A program made the position numbers and the translations under genes. Shown in pieces: positions 32,641 to 42,752 of a stretch of DNA of 64,000 bases; the first letter of the stretch is position 1, and every line of letters begins with the position of its first letter. This stretch comes from Anniella stebbinsi (taxonomy: Eukaryota; Chordata; Lepidosauria; Squamata; Anniellidae). Where the stretch lies: the NCBI GenBank assembly GCA_029215795.1, contig JARDYH010000001.1:14779501-14843500 (forward strand), written 5' to 3'. The notes below the pieces were generated by a model, which was given only the letters and a program-made list of their open reading frames with translations, was not told where the DNA came from and did no database searches.

Positions 32641-33092
32641 CTGCTGTCGCTCTGCCTCCTGCTTCTGTCCCACAATAGGGATGAGCAGCTTCCTCTTTCT
32701 TCACAAGGGAAAGGAAGAGGAAGCAAGTAGTGACCACATGGTCCATTCAGTGGATGTTTTTGTAGCTCAGCTTCTCCAGCATAAAGCAGGAAATGGCACC
32801 AAGTATTGTCAGAGCCAAAAAGAAATGGATTTTTTTAGGTTGTATTTTGTAGTGAAAAAAATAACAGGAGGTGCACAGGAGGATCGTTGCATCGTCAAAA
32901 TAACCCGTGAAGATCAGTGAGTGGCCAGTCATGAATGTGCTATAAGACGCTCATCTAAAGACACTCTTTCTCACAGGAATCTCAGGAGTTCCTGGGAAAG
33001 AGAACTAGTAAAGAGCTCTGAACATTTGAACAGTCCTGCGATAGCTCTCTCCAACATATCTCCCCCCCCAAAATACTGTGAATGGAGAGTCT
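32641..33092. other. intergenic, no recognised feature
   Basis: Nothing recognised. Confidence 0.4.
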
Positions 33093-33319
33093 GACTCAAT
33101 TCAGACAACACGGTAGTCAATGGTGGGGTAATAATCAACTTTACAGTTGTTCAACTAGGGGGTACTCCCCACACAACATGGTAATAAATAATCAACTGTG
33201 GTGTGGATTAGGATCAGCGCTGAGTTGACTATGGCAGCATTTGGATGACACAATAGTCAAAACAACTGATGATTGTTTTCCCCACACCAGTTGTTTATTG
33301 CGTCGACCGAATTGAGCCA
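33093..33319. mobile_element. MITE-H, 227 bp
   Basis: GACTCAATTCAGACAACACG on the left pairs with CGTCGACCGAATTGAGCC on the right. The interior repeats AATAATCAACT and ATAGTCAA words. No target duplication was found. Confidence 0.6.
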
Positions 33320-33336
33320 CTGTTAAAACTATCCAC

Positions 33337-33440
33337 AGTATTTATTTATTTATTTCATTTTTATACTGCCCAATAGTTAAGGTTCTCTGGGCAGTTCATG
33401 GTTAAAACAATGAGAAGCTAGAGCTGTCATTCACAAAACT
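33337..33440 (-). mobile_element. L2-B LINE, 3' tip
   Basis: TTTATTTATTTATTTCATTT, TATACTGCCCAATAGTTAAG and CTCTGGGCAGTTCATGG are the inverted 3' end. Confidence 0.7.
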
Positions 33441-33491
33441 ACACTCCCTCCTCTCTCTCACCACCATGGAGTTTCCCATATATGCAGCTTG

Positions 33492-33905
33492 GGATAGAAT
33501 TGTAGAATAGTAGAGTTGGAAGGGGCTTATAAAACCTGAAAGCATCCCTGACAGATGGCTGACCAGCTGCCTCTTGAATGCCTCTAATGTGGGAGAGCCC
33601 ACAACCTCCCTAGGTCATTGGTTCCATTGTTGTACTGCTCTAACAGTCAGGAAGTTTTTCCTGATGTCCAGCCGGAATCTGGCTTCCTGTAACTTGAGCC
33701 CATTATTCCATGTCCTGCACTCTGGGAAGATCAGGAAGAGATCCTGGCCCTCCTCTGTGCGACAACCTTTCAAGTATTCAAAGAGTGCTATCATGTCTCC
33801 ATTCAGACTTCTCTTCTCCAGGCTAAACATGCCCAGTTCTTTCAGTCTCTCCTCATAGGGCTTTTGTTTCCAGACCCCTGATTATCCTCGTTGCTCTCCT
33901 CTGAA
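33492..33905 (-). mobile_element. CR1 LINE, 3' end
   Basis: Inverted CR1: TAGAATAGTAGAGTTGGAAG, CTAACAGTCAGGAAGTTTTT, CCTGATGTCCAGCCGGAATC, CCATTCAGACTTCTCTTCTC and CTTTCAGTCTCTCCTCATAG in order. It is close to the copy at 52096-52495. Confidence 0.85.
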
Positions 33906-34739
33906 TGCATTTTCTTTTGTGGGTACACTGTCTGCATGTCTCTGAAACACTAATGAAATGTCAAGTGGTTTCAGATTCAGATTTGGTCTACTCTTGAGGA
34001 GCCCCACTTTGATTTGGACATATCCCAGATCTTTCCAATACAGCCCAATTCAGTATTGGATTCAGGATTCGGACAAAGCCAATACACACACCTAATACCT
34101 ACGCATAGAGAAATATGAAATGTTATGCTGATTGTTCTGCAGGAAGGAAGGACGCAGATACACTGATTATGACAGAACTTCACTCAGACTGGGCTTCTCT
34201 AATGAGACAGGATTGGTGGATAGGGTTCTGTACGCCGATAGATGAATGGAGATTGGGAAGGATCAAGAAGAACAGCTGGAAGCTGAGGCTCAAAGGGGGG
34301 AAAAAAGATGCCCGTGTCTCTTCTGGTCTGATTATTTACTTGGCTTTGCAGAAATTCTAAAGTTGTTACTGTTAATGAAAATGAAATTTAAACACCTTCA
34401 TACATATCCAGTATGACTTGAGTGAAATCAATTTTCACATGATAATTAGAGCTGGCAGTTTTCACAGCAGCAACAAAGTTACCTTGGTATACTTAAGGGC
34501 CCAGGGAAAGAGAAGGATATTCCTCAAGCAGTGGCAGTGGGCTAGTAATACCAGTGCTAAACCTCCACGGGGTCATAACCTGTTCCAAACGAGCATTCAT
34601 AAGGATATGCAGTAGCTCAGCCGCAAGTGAAATAGAAAACTGATCAACAACTTATGTAGGGAACAATAATGAACAAATGTGATGGATAGGGGGAAAAAAA
34701 GCCATCCCTTTCCTAATAATACAACTGGCCATCAAATTC
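33906..34739. other. intergenic, no recognised gene
   Basis: No repeat family recognised. Open frames of 65-81 codons lack motifs. Confidence 0.35.
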
Positions 34740-35240
34740 AACCTCATCAAACAACCTACACCATACTATACATACTCACCCGAAACAATTTTGGAAAATG
34801 CAGATCATAAAATATATTGGGACAGAACAATTCGTATAGACAATACCTTACAACCGACCAGACATAACGGTCATAGACAAAAAAGAAAAACACACATACC
34901 TTATTGACATAGCAATACTGAATGACAAAAATGTTGTTGAAAAGGAAGAGGAAAAGAGAGAAAAATATACACCACTGAGCATGGAAGTCAAAGAACCATG
35001 GCAACAGGAAAAGGTCGCAATTATTCCATTAGTCACATCAGTCACCTGCATCACTTAAAAATATATATATACAGAAAACCTTCAGAAACTGGGCCTACCA
35101 AAATACATCCACACCAACATCCAGAAAGCCATCATAATTAAAACATGCTCAATTGTCAGGAAATTCCTGAATCTGTAAAAGACATGACTTGGCAAAGCCC
35201 CTCATGTCCATCTAGGAAAACTGCCATGAGCAAGAAAGAG

Positions 35241-35273
<33 letters not shown>
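34740..35273 (+). mobile_element. R2/R4-clade-like LINE, 3' end with (AAT)n tail
   Basis: Contains a decayed C-terminal coding segment (34750-35178), a short 3' UTR and a tail of AAT units at 35241-35273. The tail and the protein segment together suggest an R4/Dong-type element, a clade known in lizards. The clade call is from memory of the protein pattern. Confidence 0.6.
34750..35178 (+). pseudogene. decayed C-terminus of R2/R4-like LINE ORF
   Basis: The plus strand reads DITVIDKKEKHTYLIDIAIL, then EKEEEKREKYTPLSMEV, AIIPLVTS, and after a disrupted stretch LQKLGLPKYIHTNIQKAIII and IVRKFLNL. This matches the remembered pattern of the endonuclease-like C-terminal domain in R2/R4-clade non-LTR retrotransposons, where the protein follows the reverse transcriptase. 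Around 35050 there is an in-frame stop and an AT-rich interruption, and a frame change joins the two parts. Upstream reverse transcriptase is absent, so the insertion is 5'-truncated and non-functional. A chance similarity is unlikely given the ordered blocks, but the exact clade is uncertain. Confidence 0.6.
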
Positions 35274-35274
<1 letters not shown>

Positions 35275-35385
35275 TGACACATTCAGTGTTCCATACTTTT
35301 TGGATACAATTCCTGAAGATGTGATGTTAGTGAAATTAAAATTTTCCTAGACATTTAGTGTATCCCTACATACTATTATTTATGT

Positions 35386-35812
35386 TAGTGATGTCCGGGT
35401 TTTGTGAAATCTGTGCCACATGTGTTTCATGGATTGTGCCGTATTGTTCATTCCAGTATCCATTCACAGACAGACTCAATTCTTTTTTTGTTAGGGGGGA
35501 AAAATGTGCAAATAATTCCATAAGAGGGTTTGCAGCAATGTCTGTAAATGACGTTGGTATGTAACATTGAGCGTATTGTCCCCCATTCCATTCAACTTTT
35601 CCCTGTGTGTAATTTCCAGGATGCCATTTATCTCAGCAGAAGATCGTGTATTTTCCTATGAATAAATTTGCATAAATTTCAGAAAAGTTAAAAACAAAAC
35701 CCTCCGAAAGTCCGTGGACTCCACTTGGCCTGATGAAACTGTTCCATTACAGATTCCACATGTCAGATACTTCGAACTCCGATCTCCGTATTAAATTTCT
35801 CCAGCATCCCTA
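35386..35812. mobile_element. hAT-C MITE, 427 bp
   Basis: Begins TAGTGATGTCC and ends GCATCCCTA, a short inverted terminus. The exact 8-bp duplication ATTTATGT lies at 35378-35385 and 35813-35820. The interior is AT- and TGCA-rich without a coding frame. Confidence 0.75.
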
Positions 35813-35820
35813 ATTTATGT

Positions 35821-36279
35821 ATAGCATTACCATATATAAGTAACTAGCCAGTATTTATGCATGACCCAGCACATTTTGGCAAGCTCTTTCCTTTGCTCTT
35901 TGTTTGAATGCATTTGCCTATTTATAGCTGGAGTGTACACAGCCAGGATCTCCGTATCCTTTCAATTCCTGACTGCACAATATCTCAGAGTGGAAAATGA
36001 GTTCTGACGTGCTTACTGAGTAACGCTAACTCTCCCTTTCACTTACTTGGTTTCACCAACTCCTGACAATGTTGTTCATTTCTGGATAGATGAACCTCCT
36101 GCCTGGGCTTTTTTTTTTTTTAATGTAAGCTAAACAAATCCAGTCACTGATGTAGGTACCAGAAAAACAGCTACTTAGCATTTGTATCTAGTAATATCTG
36201 TAAAATGAAACCAACTACCTACACCAAAGGTTTTTTTGGCGGGGGGGGGGGGGAATGAATAATGATAACAGGTATATAT
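35821..36279. other. low-repeat intergenic
   Basis: Nothing recognised apart from a T-run at 36110-36121 and a G-run at 36240-36253. 35860-35960 may be conserved non-coding sequence on texture alone. Confidence 0.3.
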
Positions 36280-36425
36280 AGAGCCTATCTACACCAAGCA
36301 GGATACAACACTTTGAAAACGTTCTGAAAACTGTATATGGAGTGTGTCCTGGGCTCCAACAGTTGTCACTACTGTTATAAACCATTTTAACACATTTTAA
36401 AGCAGTAGTGTAGTAGATGGGCTCA
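36280..36425. mobile_element. MITE-E, 146 bp
   Basis: GAGCCTATCTACACCAAGCA at the left is matched by GTAGTAGATGGGCTC at the right. The interior CTTTGAAAACGTTCTGAAAA and ACTGTTATAAACCATTTTAA recur in the copies at 41636 and 62777. Confidence 0.7.
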
Positions 36426-36625
36426 TGATCACACTCACATTTGACGAAATCTTATTTTTTCCCATCTAGGCTAACAGGATAAGAAAGCAAATGAAGTTCT
36501 CTGTTAATTAACCTTCAATCCCAGAAGATGATTAAAAACACACATAAATGAAGCACATGAACAAAAGGATATTTGTAAAAACACATTGATATGCATATTG
36601 ATAAGAAATTTCCCCTAATTGCAAC

Positions 36626-36973
36626 TGGGGATGTCCATCACTGGAACCCCCATTATTTTTGGCTCGATACAGTTTTGCAGTGTGAGAGTCAAGCTGCAGG
36701 CTGTTTCCCAAACTCTGCAAACTTTTTGGCACATTTTTTTGTGTGTGTGGGGGGGGAGGAGGTTCTGCAATTTGTGTAAATTTCTGTGCGATTCACGCAA
36801 ATTAGTCCATAACTGGCACAAATTAATCTGTGCAAACTGAAGAACCTATCAATGTGTTAACTTCCTGGAAAATCTGCAAACTGGCCCAAGTCACTCCAGA
36901 TCGAGTTGGGGGGGGGGAGCCTAGGAAAACTCATCAAACTTTACCCGCCAAATGGATTTCTCTGACATCCCTT
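36626..36973. mobile_element. hAT-C-like MITE
   Basis: Begins TGGGGATGTCC and ends GACATCCCTT. Possible diverged duplication (ATTGCAAC left, AATGCGAC right). The interior is related to the other hAT-C copies. Confidence 0.5.
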
Positions 36974-37254
36974 AATGCGACACAGATATAACAATGCTTT
37001 CAGTCATGTGTAGATTTATTCCAGGGTAGGAGAACTCCCATAAGAATGTAAAAGCCATCACTGCTGAGGCCATCAGAAGGAAAGGAAGCAGCAGCCAGGC
37101 ATCCCTCCATCGTGCCGGAGTCTGTATGAGGCTATTAGAGGGAAAGGAGAAGGAAGTGGCAGCCCTTCCACTGTGTCCATGACCTCCTGAACTTTAAAAC
37201 GAAATACCTAGTGACTAAATTTGCTTTTTCCTCCTCCTTCCCAGTCCCCATTCC

Positions 37255-37360
37255 TTTTGTGTCATTTTTTTAGATTGTAAGCCTGTGGGCAGGGACTGTC
37301 TTAAGAGTTATTTTTGTAAGCCGCCTTGAGATAAAAGTGCTATAATCAATCAATCAATGA
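37255..37360 (+). mobile_element. LINE 3' tip, unclassified
   Basis: AGATTGTAAGCCTGTGGGCA, GTAAGCCGCCTTGAGATAAA and an AATC-repeat tail mark a LINE 3' end, distinct from L2-A and L2-B. The region 36974-37254 before it shows no recognised feature. Confidence 0.6.
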
Positions 37361-37384
37361 GAACCAACATGGTGCAGTGTTTGA

Positions 37385-37520
37385 ACTGCCATAAGTACCT
37401 AAGAAGAGCCATGTTGGATCAGACTAAAGGTGTATCTAATCCAGTATTCCATTCAAAGCATGGTGAAACACATTGTAGCAACACCCTCCTGCCCATATTC
37501 CCCAGCAACTCATGCACATT
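37385..37520 (-). mobile_element. CR1-like LINE family 2 fragment
   Basis: AAGAGCCATGTTGGATCAGA, ACACCCTCCTGCCCATATTC and CCCAGCAACTCATGCACATT are in inverted family order. Confidence 0.7.
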
Positions 37521-37523
37521 GGC

Positions 37524-37663
37524 ATACCCACTCTATTCTATTGACAGACTGCTGGGCCACCACACAAACTGCTCTTGAAAACTCCCATTCACACTAGATC
37601 CCATTAGATCATGGATCCCCAACACCATGAATGGGTTTAGACCACAGATTAGGATGACAATGA
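37524..37663. repeat. perfect inverted repeat, left arm
   Basis: By direct reading, all 140 bases are the reverse complement of 37952-38091. Homology outside the arms drops abruptly. The arm starts just after a CR1-like LINE fragment. Confidence 0.95.
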
Positions 37664-37951
37664 AGTCAAGCTTCTACTGTCAACTGCAGAAATGCTTGTG
37701 AGAAGGGGGGGTTGCATATGTAAACTGTTTCACCCCATTGCCTAACCCCCAGTATAAAGATGCATATGGATTGCAAGCCAGTGCAGTAGACAAGCTTTAA
37801 ACTACAGTGGATTATTCAACGTATTGATCAATCCAGAAGTTGTTAATGATTTACCAATAGCAAAGCATTAAGAAGGCAAGACACAAGCACAGTATGAGAT
37901 CACAAGGAAACATAACACAAGTAATGAAATTGATAACTGAGCGCTTGAACC
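37664..37951. other. 288-bp spacer of the inverted repeat
   Basis: Unique-looking AT-rich sequence with a G-run at 37706-37712. No coding frame recognised. Confidence 0.6.
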
Positions 37952-38091
37952 TCATTGTCATCCTAATCTGTGGTCTAAACCCATTCATGGTGTTGGGGAT
38001 CCATGATCTAATGGGATCTAGTGTGAATGGGAGTTTTCAAGAGCAGTTTGTGTGGTGGCCCAGCAGTCTGTCAATAGAATAGAGTGGGTAT
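37952..38091. repeat. perfect inverted repeat, right arm
   Basis: Reverse complement of 37524-37663. The outer flank differs (TTCCTTCCTAGG against CATTGGC on the left). Confidence 0.95.
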
Positions 38092-38164
38092 TCCTTCCTA
38101 GGTTTCCAGGACAGTGGCTCTGGCCTTTCTAAATGTATTGGATGTCTTCCAATCATAAAGTAAA

Positions 38165-38265
38165 AAGTTTAATGTACAATCATATACATGTCGACTCAGA
38201 AGTGAGCCCTTCTGAGTTCAATGGCTAATACTTTCAGATAAGTGTGTGCAGGATTGCAGCCTTGA
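38165..38265. mobile_element. MITE-J
   Basis: GTACAATCATATACATGTCG, TTCTGAGTTCAATGGCTAAT and GTGCAGGATTGCAGCCTT give the inverted layout of MITE-J. Confidence 0.5.
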
Positions 38266-38329
38266 ACTTATATCACCATTCTGGAAATCAAGTGGCTAAT
38301 GCAGTAGTTTCCTAAGGTGAGCAGTTATT

Positions 38330-38540
38330 GGCGCTTATTAAATTATTTTGCACTGCTGTAGCAAAAACATGCCTTTTCATGGCGCTTTCAAAAAGCAGAT
38401 GACTGACATCAGCTATGTCTGGTGATACAAAACATTATAATATCAAATGATAATAATCACCCATTATTTACTCGAATGCTGCCATTATGATGGGAGTCTA
38501 ATTTGGCAGTTTAATCGTTTAGGTCATGATGGCAGAAGGA
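38330..38540. other. low-repeat block, possible conserved non-coding DNA
   Basis: TTAAATTATTTTGCACTGCT, AATGATAATAATCACCCATT and GCAGTTTAATCGTTTAGGTC form a motif-dense AT-rich block without repeat matches. This is one of the best conserved-element candidates on texture, untested. Confidence 0.35.
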
Positions 38541-39100
38541 GCCACATTCCCTTTGATGCTGTTGTGATCACTGCTCTACCCTTCTAAATAACTCTGGCAT
38601 CTGCACAATTAGAGGACTTAAAAACAACAACAACAACAACAACTCATCATTGAACAGCAGAATTGTCAGTGCGAGAGAGCAAAAGGAAGAAGGGGAGGAA
38701 GCATGGAATAGAGTGTTGATAGAACGGTGCTGGTTCCCTGAGTTTCTGGAACCGAAGAGGACTTCATGGGAATGTGCCTGGGCTCTTTTTCTTCTGCTAA
38801 GGAGCCATTCTTGGGCAGTGTTGCTCCACATCTGAAGGAAAAGCTGAGCTCTTTTGTTCCTGTGCTGGGCCTACTTTTCCAGAATGTGCTGCCCTCTTAC
38901 CTGAGGTTTTCATAAAAGCTTTTTACTAAGGAACTCTTCAAGCCCATCCCATGTTTCCTTTGGTGGTAGAAATTCAGTATTAATCAACAAGAGAGCCAAC
39001 CTTTCCAAGCGGGCCTCACATTCTCCTCTCCCTCTCGTTTTCTGGTTGTTGGCTGCAGCTGATACATGCTTAGACTTCTAAGCACATGTGAATGCTATTA
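38541..39100. other. intergenic with (CAA)n
   Basis: A (CAA)n run lies at 38623-38642. Otherwise nothing recognised. Confidence 0.4.
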
Positions 39101-39407
39101 TAGAGTGACCACATGAAAAGGAGGACAGGGCTGCTGTACCTTTAACAGTTGTCTAGAAAAGGGAAATTCAACCGGTGTCATTTGTATGCATGTAACTCCT
39201 GGTGAAATTCCCTCGTCGCCACAATAGTTAAAGCTGAAGGAGCCCTGCCCTCTTTTGTACCTGGTCACTCTAGTATAGCTCCTGCAGCTTTAACTATGGT
39301 GATAAAGAGGGGTTGCATGCATACCACTGACACCTGTTGAATTTCCCTTTTCTAGACAACTGTTAAAGATACAGGAGCCCTGTCCTCCTTTCCATATGGT
39401 CACCCTA
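39101..39407. mobile_element. hAT-D MITE variant, 307 bp
   Basis: TAGAGTGACCACATGAAAAG and CATATGGTCACCCTA are inverted termini and the interior follows hAT-D with substitutions. No 8-bp duplication was seen, so it is older or its flanks are rearranged. Confidence 0.75.
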
Positions 39408-40315
39408 TAATAGGGAAGCAATGGGAGGCTCTCCCGGCTTTATCTACCAGATTTGGGGCACTGAAACATGAGTTGGGAATGTTAGGTGTTTTCTTGCTTG
39501 ATGCAGATCCATACTGATGTAGAATCTTGTGGCCCTTGCATCTAATCATACCATCTTATGTCATCATTCCAGTGTATGGGCAGGGAAAAACATGCCTCGT
39601 GCTAAACGTGTGATATTTGCAAACTTTCTGGCGAATAGATCAGGTCCCCAGAAATAACTCCAGAGCTATTTTCTGGTCAGTTCCAACTTGAAACCAGGAA
39701 CTATGGGAAGGTAAATCTCCACCCAGGAAAGTTCTGTGGACATTTTTTTTTTTTTGCTCAGTAGGAAACAGAAGGAAGCATGTCAAAAGTTTAGGGCATA
39801 TGGAAATGAGGTCAAATTATTGCCTCTGCCTTTCTTTTCAAAGTATTCCTTCTCTCTTTCTTGGCCTTTTATGCATCCTCCTTCAAGAAGTAAAGTGCCA
39901 AGCCAGAGCAATTTTCAGGAGCCTTGGCAGGACTATTATACCCTTTAGACAGATGGGTCATCTATCCAGTGGGAAGCCCATGACAGTGTTATCATCTGTG
40001 TACTTGGCTGCCAGCTGGTTGGTCATTTCACAAGATTTGGGGGACATGTAAGAGGAGCCAAAGAGTAAGCAGATCACTGGGGATATGTGAATGTGGACTA
40101 ATCATTTCTACTAGTAACAATATTGCTCTTGCCCTCTGAAAGAGACAGGGAAGAGAGGGGTTCTCATTAAAATGGAGGATAGGACATTCATTAAATGTAT
40201 TACAAGCAAAGTCAATGGCTGCCAAATATTTAACATGAATAAAGGAAATGAAGTATGATTTGCCTCTTTGCATGGTTTAAGAAAACAACACTAGATTAAG
40301 ATCAGATTCTAGCTG
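39408..40315. other. intergenic, no recognised gene
   Basis: T-run at 39741-39753. Open frames of 70-83 codons at 39736-40051 and 40028-40273 lack motifs. Nothing recognised. Confidence 0.35.
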
Positions 40316-40402
40316 GCACATTTCAAATGCTGGTAGTCGTTGGTTTTGTTTACTTATAAGCACATTTCAAGTGCTGGTAGTCTTTGGTTTTGTTTACTTA
40401 TA
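40316..40402. repeat. 44-bp tandem duplication
   Basis: The unit GCACATTTCAAATGCTGGTA...TTTACTTATA occurs twice (40316-40358, 40360-40402) with two or so differences. It abuts the mini hAT-D copy. Confidence 0.9.
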
Positions 40403-40416
40403 GAAGTCACTATTCT

Positions 40417-40480
40417 TAGGGTGACTTCTACAACTGTTAAAGTTACATGAGCCCTGACCTGGATTTTATCTGATCACCCT
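40417..40480. mobile_element. mini hAT-D, 64 bp
   Basis: Keeps TAGGGTGAC at the left and TTTTATCTGATCACCCT at the right but lacks nearly all the interior of the 320-bp element. An exact ACTATTCT duplication flanks it (40409-40416, 40481-40488). Confidence 0.8.
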
Positions 40481-40689
40481 ACTATTCTGTTCCCACCAGT
40501 GGCCACAGGAGTTGCTAAGCCTGGAATCACAGGCAAGAAAGACTAGGAAGCAATTCAGCTGGGAATGAATGCTAGCATTGAAGCCAGGCTGCAGGCTGCA
40601 AGTACTGAGACAGGATAGCTGCCCACTGAGAAAAAAAAGGAAGAGTGAGGCAATATAGGCAATCCATCAGAACCAGCTTGGCAATCACT

Positions 40690-41555
40690 GTAGGTTCTTA
40701 CTTTGGGCTATTTATATCCTGCCTTCTTTCCTCCTTAATAGGGGTGTGCACGCCAAAAAATATCACTGTTTATTGTTATCGTTATTTCGGACCAAAAAAA
40801 ATATCGTCTTCATTCATATCATAGGTGAACCGTATCGTCTTCACGATAATTATCGTGAAAAAATAATTTTTTTGCAACCCTATTTTTAAAGGAAAAAATG
40901 CCTATAACTTCTGTATTTTAAAAGTTAGAGGCTTGAAACTTGGTCACAGTGCTTATGGGGTATGCCTAAGTATGTGTCTAAAATTTGAGATCGATTGTTT
41001 GAGTTCTGACAGATCAGAATGACAGCTCGTCATGTGCGTTCATTCAGACCTGTCAGAACGGAAACAATATTTTAAAAATTCATATAAAATTGAGGGTTGG
41101 AGGGATCAATCTCAAATTTCATACACATACTTAGGCATACCCCATAAGCACTGTGACCAAGTTTCAAGCCTCTAACTTTTAAAATACAGAAGTTATAGGT
41201 ATATTTATAAGGCAGTCCGATAAAATGATGAAATCGCCCGAAAATTATCGTCTCCGATGATTATCGTAGGTTTTTGTATTGTATCGTTATTGTTTAACAC
41301 ATGTATGATAACGACCCTATTGTATCATTATCATACATTTTAATGATACAATACACATCCCTACTCCTTAAGGCACCCAAGGCAGGGTACATAATCCTCT
41401 TCCTTTCCATTTTATCCTCACAACAACAACCCTGTGAGGTAGGTTGGGCTGAGAGTCTGTGACTGGCCCAAAGTCACCCAGTGAGCTTCCATGTCCAAGT
41501 GGGGACTTGAACCCAGATCTCCCAACTTTAGCCACAACACCACACTGGCTCTCTT
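40690..41555 (-). mobile_element. MIR-like tRNA-derived SINE, split by hAT-B
   Basis: 40690-40738 and 41364-41555 join into one inverted SINE. It has a LINE-like tail (CTATTTATATCCTGCC), a central CCTCACAACAACAACCCTGT and AAGTCACCCAGTGAGCTT, and an inverted B box GGACTTGAACCC at 41503-41514. The layout resembles MIR/CORE-type SINEs. Confidence 0.7.
40739..41363. mobile_element. hAT-B fold-back element, 625 bp
   Basis: Ends TAGGGGTGTGCACG and CAATACACATCCCTA, flanked by the exact duplication CTCCTTAA (40731-40738, 41364-41371). About 90 bp (CCTATAACTTCTGTATTTTA...) at 40908-41005 is inverted at 41105-41205, making a long hairpin. No coding capacity. Confidence 0.9.
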
Positions 41556-41635
41556 GCAGCCACGCCCTTCCTGGTACATCAGTGGAGGCCCTGATCCTGA
41601 AAGCACTAACATCCACTGATTGGCAAATTGACACC

Positions 41636-41870
41636 CAACCTATCTACACACGCAGGATAAAACACTTTGAAAACATTTTGAAAACTGTATATGGAGCGTG
41701 TCCTGGGCCTCAACAGTTCTCAAAACTATCAGCCTATCTACACTACTGCTTTAAAATGCTTTAAAAAAGTTTATAACAGTTTTTAGAATTGTTGGGGCCC
41801 AGAACACACTGCATATACAGTTTTCAAAATGTTTTCAAAGTGTTTTATTCTACGCATGTAGATAGGCTCA
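41636..41870. mobile_element. MITE-E, composite palindrome
   Basis: CCTATCTACACACGCAGGAT with AAAACACTTTGAAAAC on the left is inverted as GTTTTCAAAGTGTTTTATTC and ATGTAGATAGGCTCA on the right. A second copy of the terminus (AGCCTATCTACACTACTGCT) lies inside near 41730, indicating nesting or internal duplication. Confidence 0.75.
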
Positions 41871-42360
41871 CTATCACAATTCATAAATTGTTCACCAAGT
41901 TCTGAATCCAACATTTTAAGTCAGGTCGAAAGGTCTCTGTTACTATGCAATTTCAAGGTAACAATGCATTGAAATTTAAAGAAATAGGAGGTGGGCTGAG
42001 GAATATTAAACCCTATCTTTTCTTTGTATTCTCTGACTTCTTTAAAAGTGAAAGCCTTTCTGAGAGGCTTTTACCTTTACAGAAAATAAAAGGGAACATA
42101 ATTTTAAATGCCATTGGACCACCGACGCTTGCTAAGAACACCCCCTCCCACAACCATGCAGGGCACCCACAACAGGTATGGGGGGGGGGGGAACAGGAGA
42201 ATGAACCCAGTTTGAATGATGAATATTCAGTTTGCTTGGATTCGGGTCAGGGCTTGCTATGCATTCAAGGATTATCAGATTAGATTTAAGAATCAAATCA
42301 TTTTGCATTTTGGCAGCATCACTACCTCACCCAGAGTCTCAATGTCATGAGCAAAAGCAA
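41871..42360. other. intergenic, no recognised gene
   Basis: G-run at 42180-42190. A 112-codon plus frame at 41945-42283 lacks motifs. Confidence 0.35.
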
Positions 42361-42540
42361 TAGCTAAAGCTCTCTGGGCAGTTCACGACAATTAAAACCA
42401 TGAAATGCAACCTGATAAAACATCATATGAAAGTTTAAATGTGTAAAACTACGGCATAAAACCAAAATGAAATAAATAAACAAAATAAGAACCCAAATAA
42501 AACCTAGCTGACGTCGGATTAGGGAGAGCACGGGCGGTCT
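42361..42540 (-). mobile_element. L2-B LINE, 3' tip
   Basis: TAAAGCTCTCTGGGCAGTTC, ACAATTAAAACCATGAAATG and following AT-rich sequence are the inverted 3' UTR. Confidence 0.6.
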
Positions 42541-42752
42541 GTTTGGGGCTCAAAGCCAAGTGAGAAATCACTGGCTTAGCCCCCCCCCCCCCCCCGGCAC
42601 CCAACTGCAGTTCCCCATTCTCGCCTGACGGTTTGTGCGATGAGCTGGGCAAGCTCATAATTTCCTGCCACCCGCCAACCCCCTGCACTCTCCTTGCAGG
42701 GACTGAAAGTGCAAGTGGTTGTCAGGTGATGGGAATCCTCGTGGCCATTGCC
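42541..42752. repeat. unclassified GC-rich segment
   Basis: C-run at 42579-42595. The phrase GCCAACCCCCTGCACTCTCC recurs in altered form after the next MITE (CCAACCCTTCATGCTCTCC near 43083). Confidence 0.35.

Noticed and set aside
39101..39407. Exact target duplication for this hAT-D variant
   Set aside because: TGCTATTA and TAATAGGG are inverted, not direct, so no duplication can be claimed.
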